A stretch of DNA of 50,734 nucleotides, taken from positions 1-50,734 of the forward strand of contig NZ_JAEEAP010000010.1 of the NCBI RefSeq assembly GCF_016103465.1. The letters run 5' to 3'. How positions within the stretch are numbered: position 1 is the first letter of the stretch; each line of letters opens with the position of its first letter. Shown piece after piece: positions 1 to 6,855 of the stretch. The translations under genes and the position numbers were made by a program. Under the pieces are notes generated by a model. That model saw nothing but the letters and a program-made list of their open reading frames with translations. It did not search any database and was not told the origin of the DNA. Source of the DNA: Streptomyces sabulosicollis (GTDB lineage: Bacteria > Actinomycetota > Actinomycetes > Streptomycetales > Streptomycetaceae).

Positions 1-918
1 GTCGTGGAGCGGGTGGGGGAGGGGGTGACCCGGGTCCGCCCCGGCGACACCGTCATCACGTTGTGGCGCCCGCGGTGCGGCGACTGCGAGTTCTGCACCA
101 CCGGCCGCCCCGCCCTGTGCGCGCTGGGCCGGGTGCAGGCCGCCTCCGGCGGCCTGCTCGACGGGACGCCACGGCTGAACCTGAACGGCGAGAAGGTGCA
201 CCACCTCATGGGGGTCTCCTGCTTCGCCGAGCGATGCGTCGTCTCCGAGCGGTCGGTCCTCACGATCGATCCGGCCGTTCCGCCGGAGATCGCGGCGATC
301 ACCGGGTGCGCCGTGGTGACCGGGGCCGGGGCGGCGCTGAACGTCATGAAGGACGCCACCGGAGAGGGTGTGGTGGTCATCGGCGCCGGTGGTGTCGGGC
401 TGAGCGCGGTGATGGGGCTGCGCCTCGTCGGCGCCGATCCGATCGTCGCGGTCGACACGGTGGACGCCAGGCTGGAGAAGGCACGTGAGCTGGGCGCCAC
501 CCACGCGGTCAACGTCCGCACGCACAGCCTCGCCGATGAGCTCGCCAGGATCTCGCCCCGTCCGATGGCGTGGTCGCTGGACGCGGTGGGCGCGCCCCGG
601 ACCCTGGCCCAGGCGGTCGAGGTCGTGGGCACCGGCGGGACCGCCGTCGCCGTCGGCCTCGGCAAGGTGGGCGCCACCGCCGCCGTGCCCGTCAACCCCT
701 TGGTGCAGCAGGAGAAGCGGCTGATCGGCAGCCTCTACGGCTCGGCCAACACACCGGTCGACATCCCCAAGCTGGTCGAGCTGTTCAAGACCGGCCGGCT
801 GCCCCTGGACAAGCTGCTCGGCGAGCGGTACGAGCTGTCGGCGGTCAACGAGGCGTACGCCGCGCTGGCGCGGGGCGCCACCGGCCGTGCGGTGATCGTG
901 CCCGGACCTAAGCTGTGA
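1..918 (+). CDS. Zinc-dependent alcohol dehydrogenase (MDR family), 5' end missing
   Basis: The reading frame is open from the first base, so the true start lies outside the window. About 305 residues remain of a family usually near 360-370; the missing part should hold the catalytic zinc Cys and His. The structural-zinc cysteines are visible in the motif CGDCEFCTTGRPALC, and the NAD(P)-binding glycine motif in VVIGAGGVGLSAV. Enzymes of this class oxidise alcohols or formaldehyde-thiol adducts with NAD(P). The hydratase that follows starts 43 bp downstream, so the two may share a transcript and act in the same aromatic or alcohol breakdown route. The exact substrate cannot be told from this fragment. 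Confidence 0.88.
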   Translation, partial: VVERVGEGVTRVRPGDTVITLWRPRCGDCEFCTTGRPALCALGRVQAASGGLLDGTPRLNLNGEKVHHLMGVSCFAERCVVSERSVLTIDPAVPPEIAAITGCAVVTGAGAALNVMKDATGEGVVVIGAGGVGLSAVMGLRLVGADPIVAVDTVDARLEKARELGATHAVNVRTHSLADELARISPRPMAWSLDAVGAPRTLAQAVEVVGTGGTAVAVGLGKVGATAAVPVNPLVQQEKRLIGSLYGSANTPVDIPKLVELFKTGRLPLDKLLGERYELSAVNEAYAALARGATGRAVIVPGPKL

Positions 919-961
919 GCGCGGACCGGCTCACCAACGGACCCGGTCGTAGGGGAGATCG

Positions 962-1768
962 ATGAACAAGGACCTGATCGCGGAACTGGGCCGACGGCTG
1001 TGGCGAGCCGGCGGCGGAGCCGCTGGCGGTGACTCCGGCGCGGTCGACTGCGGTGCGGTCGATCCGGCCGTGGCCGAGCGGCTCGATGGCCTCGAGGCGG
1101 CCTATGCCGTCCAGGGTGCGACCCACGACCTGGCGGTCGCGGCCGGTGAGCGGGTGATCGGCTACAAGGTCGGCCTCACCGCACAGCCCGCGCGGGAGGC
1201 GTACGGCGCCGATGAGCCCGCCGCCGGCCACCTGCTCGCGAGCAGGCTGCTCGGGGACGGCGAGCCCCTCGCCACGGCTGGGCTGTTCGCCCCGCTGGCC
1301 GAAGTGGAGGTCGCGTTCACGCTGGGCGAGGCGCTGCCCGGGCCGCGGGTGACCGCGCAGGACGTCCGCGACGCCACCGCGGCGATCGCACCGGCCTTCG
1401 AGATCGTCGACAGCCGGTGGCGCGGCGGCGCGCGGACGCTCCCCATGCTCGTCGCCGACAACACCAACGCCGCTCGCGCGATGGTGGGCCCCGCGGTCGC
1501 CCCGTCGGCGTCCGTGGACCTGTCGGAGATCGCCGCCACGCTGACGATCGGCTCCCGGACGGTGCCGGGAAGCGCGGCCGCCGTCCTGGGCGACCCCGCC
1601 GAGGCGGTGGCATGGCTGGCCGGGCATCTGCTGCGCGGTGGAAGGCGGCTGGAGGCCGGGGACATCGTCCTGAGCGGCACCCTGTGCGCCCCCACGGCGA
1701 TCAGCGCCGGCGACCACCTGGTGGCCGACCTCGGTGAGCTGGGCCGGATCACCCTCGACGTCGGCTGA
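962..1768 (+). CDS. 2-keto-4-pentenoate hydratase / oxalocrotonate decarboxylase family (MhpD-like)
   Basis: A 268-residue protein of the fumarylacetoacetase-like superfamily. It has the family segments YKVGLTAQPAREAYG near residues 63-77, APLAEVEVAFTL near 105-116, the acidic metal-site stretch PAFEIVDSRW near 143-152, and VADNTNAARAM. Relatives hydrate 2-hydroxypenta-2,4-dienoate or decarboxylate 4-oxalocrotonate with Mg2+ after meta-cleavage of aromatic rings. The ATG is preceded by GGGGAG at about 8 bp. No ring-cleavage dioxygenase is in view, so the pathway is inferred from the family and from the nearby dehydrogenase and IclR regulator. It is followed by a convergent hairpin. Confidence 0.88.
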   Translation: MNKDLIAELGRRLWRAGGGAAGGDSGAVDCGAVDPAVAERLDGLEAAYAVQGATHDLAVAAGERVIGYKVGLTAQPAREAYGADEPAAGHLLASRLLGDGEPLATAGLFAPLAEVEVAFTLGEALPGPRVTAQDVRDATAAIAPAFEIVDSRWRGGARTLPMLVADNTNAARAMVGPAVAPSASVDLSEIAATLTIGSRTVPGSAAAVLGDPAEAVAWLAGHLLRGGRRLEAGDIVLSGTLCAPTAISAGDHLVADLGELGRITLDVG

Positions 1769-1776
1769 CCACCGGG

Positions 1777-1812
1777 GGCCGGGGCCGGGACCGGGATGTC
1801 GTGGCCCCGGCC
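1777..1812. terminator. Hairpin between convergent genes
   Basis: GGCCGGGGCC at 1777-1786 pairs perfectly with GGCCCCGGCC at 1803-1812 across a 16-nt loop. It lies between the end of the hydratase (+) and the end of the decayed reductase (-), the expected place for a bidirectional terminator. There is no T tract, which is common in Streptomyces. Confidence 0.5.
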
Positions 1813-1839
1813 GCGTGCCCGCACACCGTCCGAGGGACG

Positions 1840-2392
1840 TCAGCGCATCGCACGGTCCGCCGTGAGGACGCGGCGCGCCTCGGCCAGCAGCGCGCCCAGC
1901 CGGTCCGCGGACAGCGGGGCGCCCGGGTCCTCGGGGGCCGGGTCCGGAGCCCGCCCCCGGATCTGATCTCCTCGGCCATCGTGGCCATGGCGGCCTTCAG
2001 CCCGTCGGGGTCGGCGTAGTAGGGCGCCGTATAGGCGGCGGTCTCCGGCTCGAAGCGCCAGCTTTCGGCCAGGGGGCCCGCGTCGACGGTGTCGAAGCGG
2101 TGCGGTCGGCGGCCCCGGTGGGACGGGCGAGGGCCGGGATGTGCCCGTCGCTGATGTTGTTGAACGCCTTGACGAGCTTCGCGCCGGTCAGGTGTCGCTG
2201 GACGAGCTCGCTGGTGGTGATCCTGTCCGAGTCGAGCTCCTCGAAGTGCCCGTCGCGGAACGGGTAGTAGTTGATCGTGTCGAGCACGACCTTGTCCGCC
2301 AGCGCGGCGGCCGGGAGCTCGCGGTATGCGGCCAGCGGGATGCTCACCACCACCCAGTCGCCCGCCCGCGCCGCTTCCTCGGGCGTTGCCAT
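1840..2392 (-). pseudogene. Decayed NADPH-dependent F420 reductase-like gene (N-terminally truncated, two frameshifts)
   Basis: Reading from ATG 2392, the first frame gives MATPEEAARAGDWVVVSIPL, a TINYYPFRDGHFEELDS-like stretch and LVKAFNNISDGHIPALARP, which match the middle of F420:NADP oxidoreductase-like proteins. At about 2100 the frame shifts, and the next piece (FDTVDAGPLAESWRFEPETA) belongs to the C-terminal half; roughly 20 family residues are missing at the joint. Near 1942 a second shift is needed to read DPGAPLSADRLGALLAEARR to the stop at 1840. The N-terminal glycine-rich nucleotide-binding motif is absent, so about 60 residues are lost. A good Shine-Dalgarno (GAAGGAG) still precedes ATG 2392, so a fragment could be made. 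The gene is divergent from tetR. Confidence 0.75.
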
Positions 2393-2510
2393 GGAAGAGG
2401 TCTCCTTCAGCTGACGGACCCGTGGTCCGCGGGTGCTTCTGTGCCAGGTCTCGGAGCCCGGGCTCGGGCGGGAACGGGCGCGCGGGGCCGGGACCTCTCG
2501 CACCGCTGAA

Positions 2511-2582
2511 CCGGAGCGGGTGCTCCCCTTGAATCCAACACAACCGGAGCGTGTGCTCCGGATATTCCGGAGCGAGTGCTCC
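2511..2582. promoter_or_regulatory. Three-copy palindromic operator upstream of tetR
   Basis: The 16-mer CCGGAGCGnGTGCTCC occurs three times, starting at 2511, 2544 and 2567, with n = G, T and A. Each copy is an inverted repeat of GGAGC and GCTCC. Spacings are 33 and 23 bp, so they are not simple tandem repeats. The sites lie between the divergent reductase remnant and tetR, and the third overlaps the expected -35/spacer of the tetR promoter. This is the typical layout for an autoregulating TetR repressor; binding itself is inferred. Confidence 0.75.
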
Positions 2583-2594
2583 GAAAGCCGCCTG

Positions 2595-2600
2595 TACGCT
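2595..2600 (+). promoter_or_regulatory. -10 box of tetR, leaderless-type
   Basis: TACGCT fits the actinobacterial TANNNT -10 consensus. It ends 7 nt before the GTG at 2608, which would put the transcription start at or very near the start codon. No Shine-Dalgarno is present before the GTG, which agrees with a leaderless mRNA. Confidence 0.5.
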
Positions 2601-2607
2601 GAATGCC

Positions 2608-3231
2608 GTGACCAGCGCCGACCAGTCCACGCCCACGCAGCCCCCCGCGAGGCGCGCCCGCCGCGCGGACGCCGAGCGCAATCGCGCCGCGATCATCGAC
2701 GCGGCCGGTGTGGTCTTCGCCGAGCAGGGGTGCGCCGTCGACGTCCGAGAGATCGCCCGGCGCAGCGGCGTCGGCATGGGCACGCTCTACCGCCACTTCC
2801 CGACCAAGGACGACCTGCTCGCCACCGTCATGGAGCGGGAGTTCACCTCCTGGCTCACCGCCGCCCACCAGGCGGCGGCCGCGACCGAGGACCCCTGGGA
2901 GGCCCTGACCGGCTTCTTCGAGCAGACCCTCACCCACCAGGCGCGCAACCGCGCGCTCGTCGAGACCTACACCGCCACCAGCGCCCCCTCGCGCGAGTGC
3001 GCCCGGCACCGCGACGCCTTCATCGACGAACTGCGTGCCCGCTGCGTGGCCGCCGGGCTCCTGCGGGACGGCGTCACCACCGCCGACCTCGTCCTGCTCA
3101 GTACCTCCCTGAGTCGCGCCGTCCAGGCGGCCGACCCCGACCGCCCCGGCCAGTGGCGCCGTCTCCTGCGCATCTCCCTCGACGGCCTCGGCAGTCGCAA
3201 CACCGAACCGCTGCCCGAGTCGGACGTCTGA
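2608..3231 (+). CDS. TetR/AcrR family transcriptional regulator
   Basis: A 207-residue protein. After a basic N-terminus it has the TetR helix-turn-helix, with VREIARRSGVGMGTLYRHF near residues 44-62, followed by a helical ligand-binding domain that I cannot assign to an inducer. I chose GTG 2608 rather than an upstream start at 2551, because 2551 lies inside the second operator copy and because a -10 box sits 7 nt before 2608. The three palindromes immediately upstream suggest that it represses itself and the divergent reductase locus. As that locus is now broken, its remaining targets may be elsewhere. Confidence 0.9.
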   Translation: MTSADQSTPTQPPARRARRADAERNRAAIIDAAGVVFAEQGCAVDVREIARRSGVGMGTLYRHFPTKDDLLATVMEREFTSWLTAAHQAAAATEDPWEALTGFFEQTLTHQARNRALVETYTATSAPSRECARHRDAFIDELRARCVAAGLLRDGVTTADLVLLSTSLSRAVQAADPDRPGQWRRLLRISLDGLGSRNTEPLPESDV

Positions 3232-3275
3232 TATTTTGGACGCCGTCTGTTGGTTAAGTGTGCTGGGAGGTCATC

Positions 3276-4049
3276 GTGGCGCGTCTCACCGCTCCGGCCC
3301 TTCGCCGGGGTCTGGACATCCTGGAGCTGCTCGTGGACCAGGACGAGGGGCTACGGGTTCCGGAGATCACCCAGCACCTCGGCCTGCCCCGTGCCACCAC
3401 CCATGAACTCGTCAACACACTGGCCGATCGCGGCTATGTGACGATCTCCAAGGAGACCGGACGCGTCGCGATAGGGCTCAGCGCCCTGCGTCTCGGCGCC
3501 GGCTACGAGCGCGGGCTCGACCTCGCCACCGTGGGCCGGGAGTGCGCCGGTGAGGTGGCGCGGGCCTGCGGTGAAACGGTGCAGGTCGTCGTGCGCGACG
3601 GCGGATTCGCGGTGTTCATCGTGCGCATCGACAGCAAGTACTCGGTCCGGCTGGTGTCACAGGTGGGGAGCCGCCTGCCCGCCTCCTGCACCGCGGGCGG
3701 AAAGGCCCTGCTGAGCGCCCTCTCGGCCGGGGAACTCGATGAGCTGTTCCCGAACGACGAGGCGTTGCGGCAGATGACCTCCAACAGCATCTCCACGCGC
3801 GAGCGGCTGCTGTCCGAAATGGAAACGGCCCGCGAGCGCGGCTGGACCGAGGAGTACTGCGAGTCCAACGACCACGCGGCCTGCGTCGCCGCCCCGGTGT
3901 ACGACCGCCTCGGCAACTGCGTGGCGGCCATGAGCATCTCGGTGCCCACCCCGCGATGGGGCGACGCGCAGAAGGAGCGCTACGTCGAGCTGGTCCTCGA
4001 CGGCGCGAAGGCGATGGCACGACTCCTGGGGGCGAGTGTGCCGTCGTAG
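3276..4049 (+). CDS. IclR family transcriptional regulator
   Basis: A 257-residue protein. The N-terminal winged helix-turn-helix (about residues 8-65) contains RRGLDILELLV and VPEITQHLGLPRATTHELVN, and the C-terminal IclR effector domain contains LPASCTAGGKALLSAL and the conserved region around EYCESNDHAACVAAPVYD. I preferred GTG 3276 to GTG 3258 because GGGAGG lies 5 bp before it. A candidate -10 (TATTTT, 3232-3237) follows directly after tetR. IclR regulators often control aromatic-acid and ring-cleavage genes, which fits the dehydrogenase and hydratase upstream, but no operator is readable. It is convergent with the next gene. Confidence 0.92.
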   Translation: MARLTAPALRRGLDILELLVDQDEGLRVPEITQHLGLPRATTHELVNTLADRGYVTISKETGRVAIGLSALRLGAGYERGLDLATVGRECAGEVARACGETVQVVVRDGGFAVFIVRIDSKYSVRLVSQVGSRLPASCTAGGKALLSALSAGELDELFPNDEALRQMTSNSISTRERLLSEMETARERGWTEEYCESNDHAACVAAPVYDRLGNCVAAMSISVPTPRWGDAQKERYVELVLDGAKAMARLLGASVPS

Positions 4050-4113
4050 GACGCACACCGACACGCGGCGGCCCGCCCGCGCCTGTACACGGCTTCCGTT
4101 GGGCGCACGGAAC

Positions 4114-4587
4114 CTACCCGCCCTTCGGCCGGTATCCCCGATCGCGCGCGGCCCTCTCCGCACCCTGGCGGCGGGTGCGGAAGTAGGCGCGGCTGCCGGG
4201 GGCGTGGAGGAGGGTGAGGCCGGTGGCGGAGACGGCGATGGCGAGAAGGGCGCGGACCGCGTATTCCGGCTGGTAGGTCCCGCCCGGGGCGGAGAATCCG
4301 CGGGTGGCGTGCGGGAGCAGATAGACGAGGAACAGCACGGCCGTCACCGTCGCCGTGGCGCGGGCCGCGCGCCCGCCTCCGCGGAGTCGGAGGGCGGCGC
4401 CGACGGTGACGAAGAGGAGCAGGTATACGAACTGGGTCATTTCCGGGTCGTTCACGGCGATGGTGGCGCTGATGAACGCCGAGACGACCAGGAGCACGGC
4501 GGCCGCGGTGATGTGGCCGGGTCGCCGGGTCGGGGCCGGGTCCGGGGCCGGGTCCGGCCAGTGGTTCGCCTCCGGTGAGCCGGTCAT
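4114..4587 (-). CDS. Small integral membrane protein of unknown function
   Basis: A 157-residue protein that I cannot assign to a family. After a short Pro/Asp-rich N-terminus (PDPAPDPAPT, encoded by a small GC-rich repeat) it has four likely membrane segments: ITAAAVLLVVSAFISATIAV, FVYLLLFVTVGAAL, ATVTAVLFLVYLL and VRALLAIAVSATGLTLL. The C-terminus is short and basic (FRTRRQGAERAARDR), as expected for a cytoplasmic tail. GAGGAGGGG precedes the ATG at a normal distance. It stands alone, convergent with iclR and divergent from the FHA gene. Confidence 0.7.
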   Translation of the reverse strand: MTGSPEANHWPDPAPDPAPTRRPGHITAAAVLLVVSAFISATIAVNDPEMTQFVYLLLFVTVGAALRLRGGGRAARATATVTAVLFLVYLLPHATRGFSAPGGTYQPEYAVRALLAIAVSATGLTLLHAPGSRAYFRTRRQGAERAARDRGYRPKGG

Positions 4588-4663
4588 CGTGCCCCTCCTC
4601 GTCCGCGGGTCCGGCGGCCGGGGTCGGCCGTGCCGGGGTCGTGGCGGGCATCGTCCGTCCGGG

Positions 4664-4685
4664 GGTACGGGACCCGTCCCGTACC
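4664..4685. repeat. Perfect palindrome, copy 1 of the CGGGACCCGTCCCG motif
   Basis: GGTACGGGAC (4664-4673) and GTCCCGTACC (4676-4685) form a perfect inverted repeat around CC. Its core CGGGACCCGTCCCG (4668-4681) recurs at 5660-5673 and in inverted form at 4768-4781. All three copies flank the FHA gene. Confidence 0.6.
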
Positions 4686-4767
4686 GGGTGCCGCAGTCAA
4701 CTCGTAGGCTGGTGGAGGCCGATGGGCCCCGTGCGGCGGGGCACGCTCCCGTCGCGCGGGCCTGCCC

Positions 4768-4781
4768 CGGGACGGGTCCCG
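4768..4781. repeat. Inverted copy 2 of the CGGGACCCGTCCCG motif
   Basis: CGGGACGGGTCCCG is the exact reverse complement of the core found at 4668 and 5660. It sits about 75 bp upstream of the FHA start, where a regulator could act on the promoter or leader. Confidence 0.55.
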
Positions 4782-4856
4782 GAGGAGGGCGCGGACCCTG
4801 GTGGGTGTGCGTGTCCCCGCACGTGCCGAGAACCGCCCGAACCGAGGAGACCGCCG

Positions 4857-5651
4857 ATGCCCCTCTCCGCCAGCCTCGCGCGCGGAGTCGCGCCCAGTAC
4901 GCCCGGCATGCTGCACGCCCGCACCGTGACCGGCGACCTCAGCGCTCCGCCCCGGCCGGGGCTGACGGTCCGCTTCGGGCGCGGCGAGCAGCCGGACGTG
5001 GACCTGGGCGTCGGCGTGGACGACCTCCGGGTGAGCCGGCGGCACGGCGAGCTGACGTACCGCCAGGGGCAGTGGTGGCTGCGGAACACCGGGCGGCAGC
5101 TCGTCCGGCTGCCGCGCGGCACGATGATGCACCTCAGCACCGAGCCGATCCCGCTCGACACCGGCTACACCCCGCTGTTCGTCAAGGGCTCCGGCTACCG
5201 GGAGCACCTGGTCGAGCTGTATGTGGCGGGCCACGACGACCAGGGGCCGGTGTCGCGGCGGCGCGCGGACACCCTTCGGCCGGAGATCTGGCCGCTCGAC
5301 GACGACGAACGGCTGCTGCTGGTCGTCCTCGGCCAGCGGTACCTGCTGTACGAGGAGGATCCGCGCCCCCTGACGTACGCCACGGCGGCCAAGCAGCTCA
5401 CCTACCTCCGCCCGGGCGCCGGCTGGAACGAGCGCAAGATCGAGTACCGGGTCGAGGCCGTGCGCCGCCGTCTGCACAGCACCGGCTTCAGATACCCGGT
5501 GATGCACGACAAGGCGCAGGGCCGCCCCGCCGACAACGGTCTGCTGCACAACCTGCTCAAGGGGCTGGTGGAATCCACGACGCTGGTACCGCCCGATCTG
5601 GACCTCATCGAGGACGACGCCCTCTGGCCCGAGCCCGCGCCGGAGGCGTAG
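4857..5651 (+). CDS. FHA-domain protein
   Basis: A 264-residue cytoplasmic protein. Residues about 30-90 carry the forkhead-associated signature: VRFGRGEQPDVDLG, then the phosphothreonine-binding VSRRHGEL and WWLRNTG. FHA domains bind pThr peptides made by Ser/Thr kinases. The rest, about residues 140-250, is predicted helical (ATAAKQLTYLRPG, NERKIEYRVEAVRRRL) and may be a winged-helix-like module, as in other Streptomyces FHA proteins; this is inference. The start is the ATG with GAGGAGA 7 bp upstream. A membrane Ser/Thr kinase lies 1.2 kb downstream and is a natural candidate partner. It is flanked by the three palindromic 14-mers. Confidence 0.85.
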   Translation: MPLSASLARGVAPSTPGMLHARTVTGDLSAPPRPGLTVRFGRGEQPDVDLGVGVDDLRVSRRHGELTYRQGQWWLRNTGRQLVRLPRGTMMHLSTEPIPLDTGYTPLFVKGSGYREHLVELYVAGHDDQGPVSRRRADTLRPEIWPLDDDERLLLVVLGQRYLLYEEDPRPLTYATAAKQLTYLRPGAGWNERKIEYRVEAVRRRLHSTGFRYPVMHDKAQGRPADNGLLHNLLKGLVESTTLVPPDLDLIEDDALWPEPAPEA

Positions 5652-5654
5652 CCC

Positions 5655-5678
5655 GCGTCCGGGACCCGTCCCGGACGC
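5655..5678. terminator. Perfect hairpin after the FHA gene (copy 3 of the palindromic motif)
   Basis: GCGTCCGGGAC (5655-5665) pairs with GTCCCGGACGC (5668-5678) around CC, starting 4 bp after the FHA stop codon. Position and stability fit an intrinsic terminator, but the core is identical to the 14-mer at 4668, so it could also be a protein-binding site. Confidence 0.45.
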
Positions 5679-5683
5679 GGCGA

Positions 5684-5715
5684 CGAATCATGCCTGTCGC
5701 GAATCATGCCTGTCG
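5684..5715 (+). repeat. Two exact 16-bp tandem repeats before the PL7 gene
   Basis: CGAATCATGCCTGTCG occurs at 5684-5699 and again at 5700-5715 with no mismatch or gap, 25 bp upstream of the PL7 start. It could be a recent slippage duplication or a pair of direct-repeat binding sites in the promoter/leader. Confidence 0.7.
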
Positions 5716-5740
5716 CGAAACGAACAGGAAGGAACACCTC

Positions 5741-6523
5741 ATGAGGTGCATGCGCACCGTCGTCCTCGCGGGCATCACCGTGACCGCCTCGACGGCCGCC
5801 CTCGCGCTCCCGGCACAGGCCGACACCGCCGCCCGCCACCACGCCCCGGCCGCCCAGTGCGAGTACCCCGCCGACGTCCTCGACCTGACCAACTGGAAGC
5901 TGACGCTGCCCACCGGCGAGGACGAGGACCCGACCGACATCACCCAGCCCGATCTCGCCACCTTCTCCGCCGAGCCCTGGTTCCAGGTCACCGGGGACTG
6001 CGCCGCGGTCCAGTTCCGGTCCTCCGTCGACGGCGTGACGACGGGCGGCTCCAGCTACCCGCGTGCCGAGCTGCGGGAGATGACGGACGACGGGGAGGAG
6101 GAGGCCAGCTGGTCGACCACCGAGGGCACCCACACCCTCGTGGTCAAGGAGGCGTTCACCGCGCTCCCCAAGGAGAAGCCGCATGTCGTCGGCGCCCAGA
6201 TCCACGGCGGGGACGACGATGTCACGGTCTTCCGCCTCGAAGGCAGCAAGCTCTACATCACCGACGGCGACGACGCCCACCACCACCTCGTCACCGACGA
6301 CTACGAGCTGGGCACCGAGTTCGAGGCCAAGTTCGTGGCGCGGAACGGGAAGATAGACGCCTATTACAACGGGGAGCGTGAGACCACGATCTCCTCCGAC
6401 GACGACAGCAACTACTTCAAGGCGGGGGCGTACACGCAGGCCAACTGCGACAACTCGGACCCCTGCGACGACGGCAACTACGGCGAGGTCCGCATATCCG
6501 GCCTCAAGGTCACCCACTCCTAG
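5741..6523 (+). CDS. Secreted polysaccharide lyase family 7 (alginate lyase)
   Basis: A 260-residue protein with a Sec signal peptide (MRCMRTVVLAGITVTASTAA, cleavage near AQADTA). The mature part is a PL7 jelly-roll with the three diagnostic motifs: YPRAELREM (RxELR), VVGAQIHGG (QIH) and YFKAGAYTQ. The catalytic Gln, His, Arg and Tyr of the family are therefore present. PL7 enzymes cleave alginate or other uronate polymers by beta-elimination outside the cell. The start is ATG 5741 with AGGAAGGAA upstream. It appears monocistronic, with a tandem repeat before it and a hairpin after it. Another polysaccharide lyase lies 26 kb away. Confidence 0.92.
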   Translation: MRCMRTVVLAGITVTASTAALALPAQADTAARHHAPAAQCEYPADVLDLTNWKLTLPTGEDEDPTDITQPDLATFSAEPWFQVTGDCAAVQFRSSVDGVTTGGSSYPRAELREMTDDGEEEASWSTTEGTHTLVVKEAFTALPKEKPHVVGAQIHGGDDDVTVFRLEGSKLYITDGDDAHHHLVTDDYELGTEFEAKFVARNGKIDAYYNGERETTISSDDDSNYFKAGAYTQANCDNSDPCDDGNYGEVRISGLKVTHS

Positions 6524-6559
6524 CCCGGGGGGACGCGGTGCCGGGTCTCATCCCCCGGG
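6524..6559 (+). terminator. Hairpin directly after the PL7 gene
   Basis: CCCGGGGG (6524-6531) pairs with CCCCCGGG (6552-6559). It begins immediately after the PL7 stop codon. Confidence 0.5.
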
Positions 6560-6855
6560 GGGAGGAGGAGGCCCGGCGCCGAGGCGCGCCGTTGGCATGT
6601 GACCGTGGCGCCTGCCGCCGTCGCATGTGCTTCCGCAACACCGCAACCTCCACAAAGGTGAAGATTTCTGGAGTGGTAGGTGAATTCCCTTCTCAACCGG
6701 CCAGGTCCCACGCGCCTCGGGCGCGCGCCGAACCCCGTACCGCCCTCACGAGCGCCGCAAACGGTACGTGTCTTTCCGTGTACGCAGTAAGTTCGGTCCA
6801 CGTGCGGTAACGGCAGACAGCAGTGGTTCTGGTCTCGTGGGAGGGGAGTGTCGTC
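6560..6855 (+). other. Intergenic and promoter region before the kinase gene
   Basis: No convincing gene is present. It holds the inverted repeat CGTACCG (6736-6742) / CGGTACG (6762-6768) and a possible -10 box TAAGTT near 6788. The kinase Shine-Dalgarno GAGGGGAG is at 6841-6848. AT content rises around 6645-6685 (AAAGGTGAAGATTTCTGG), the most promoter-like part. Confidence 0.35.
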
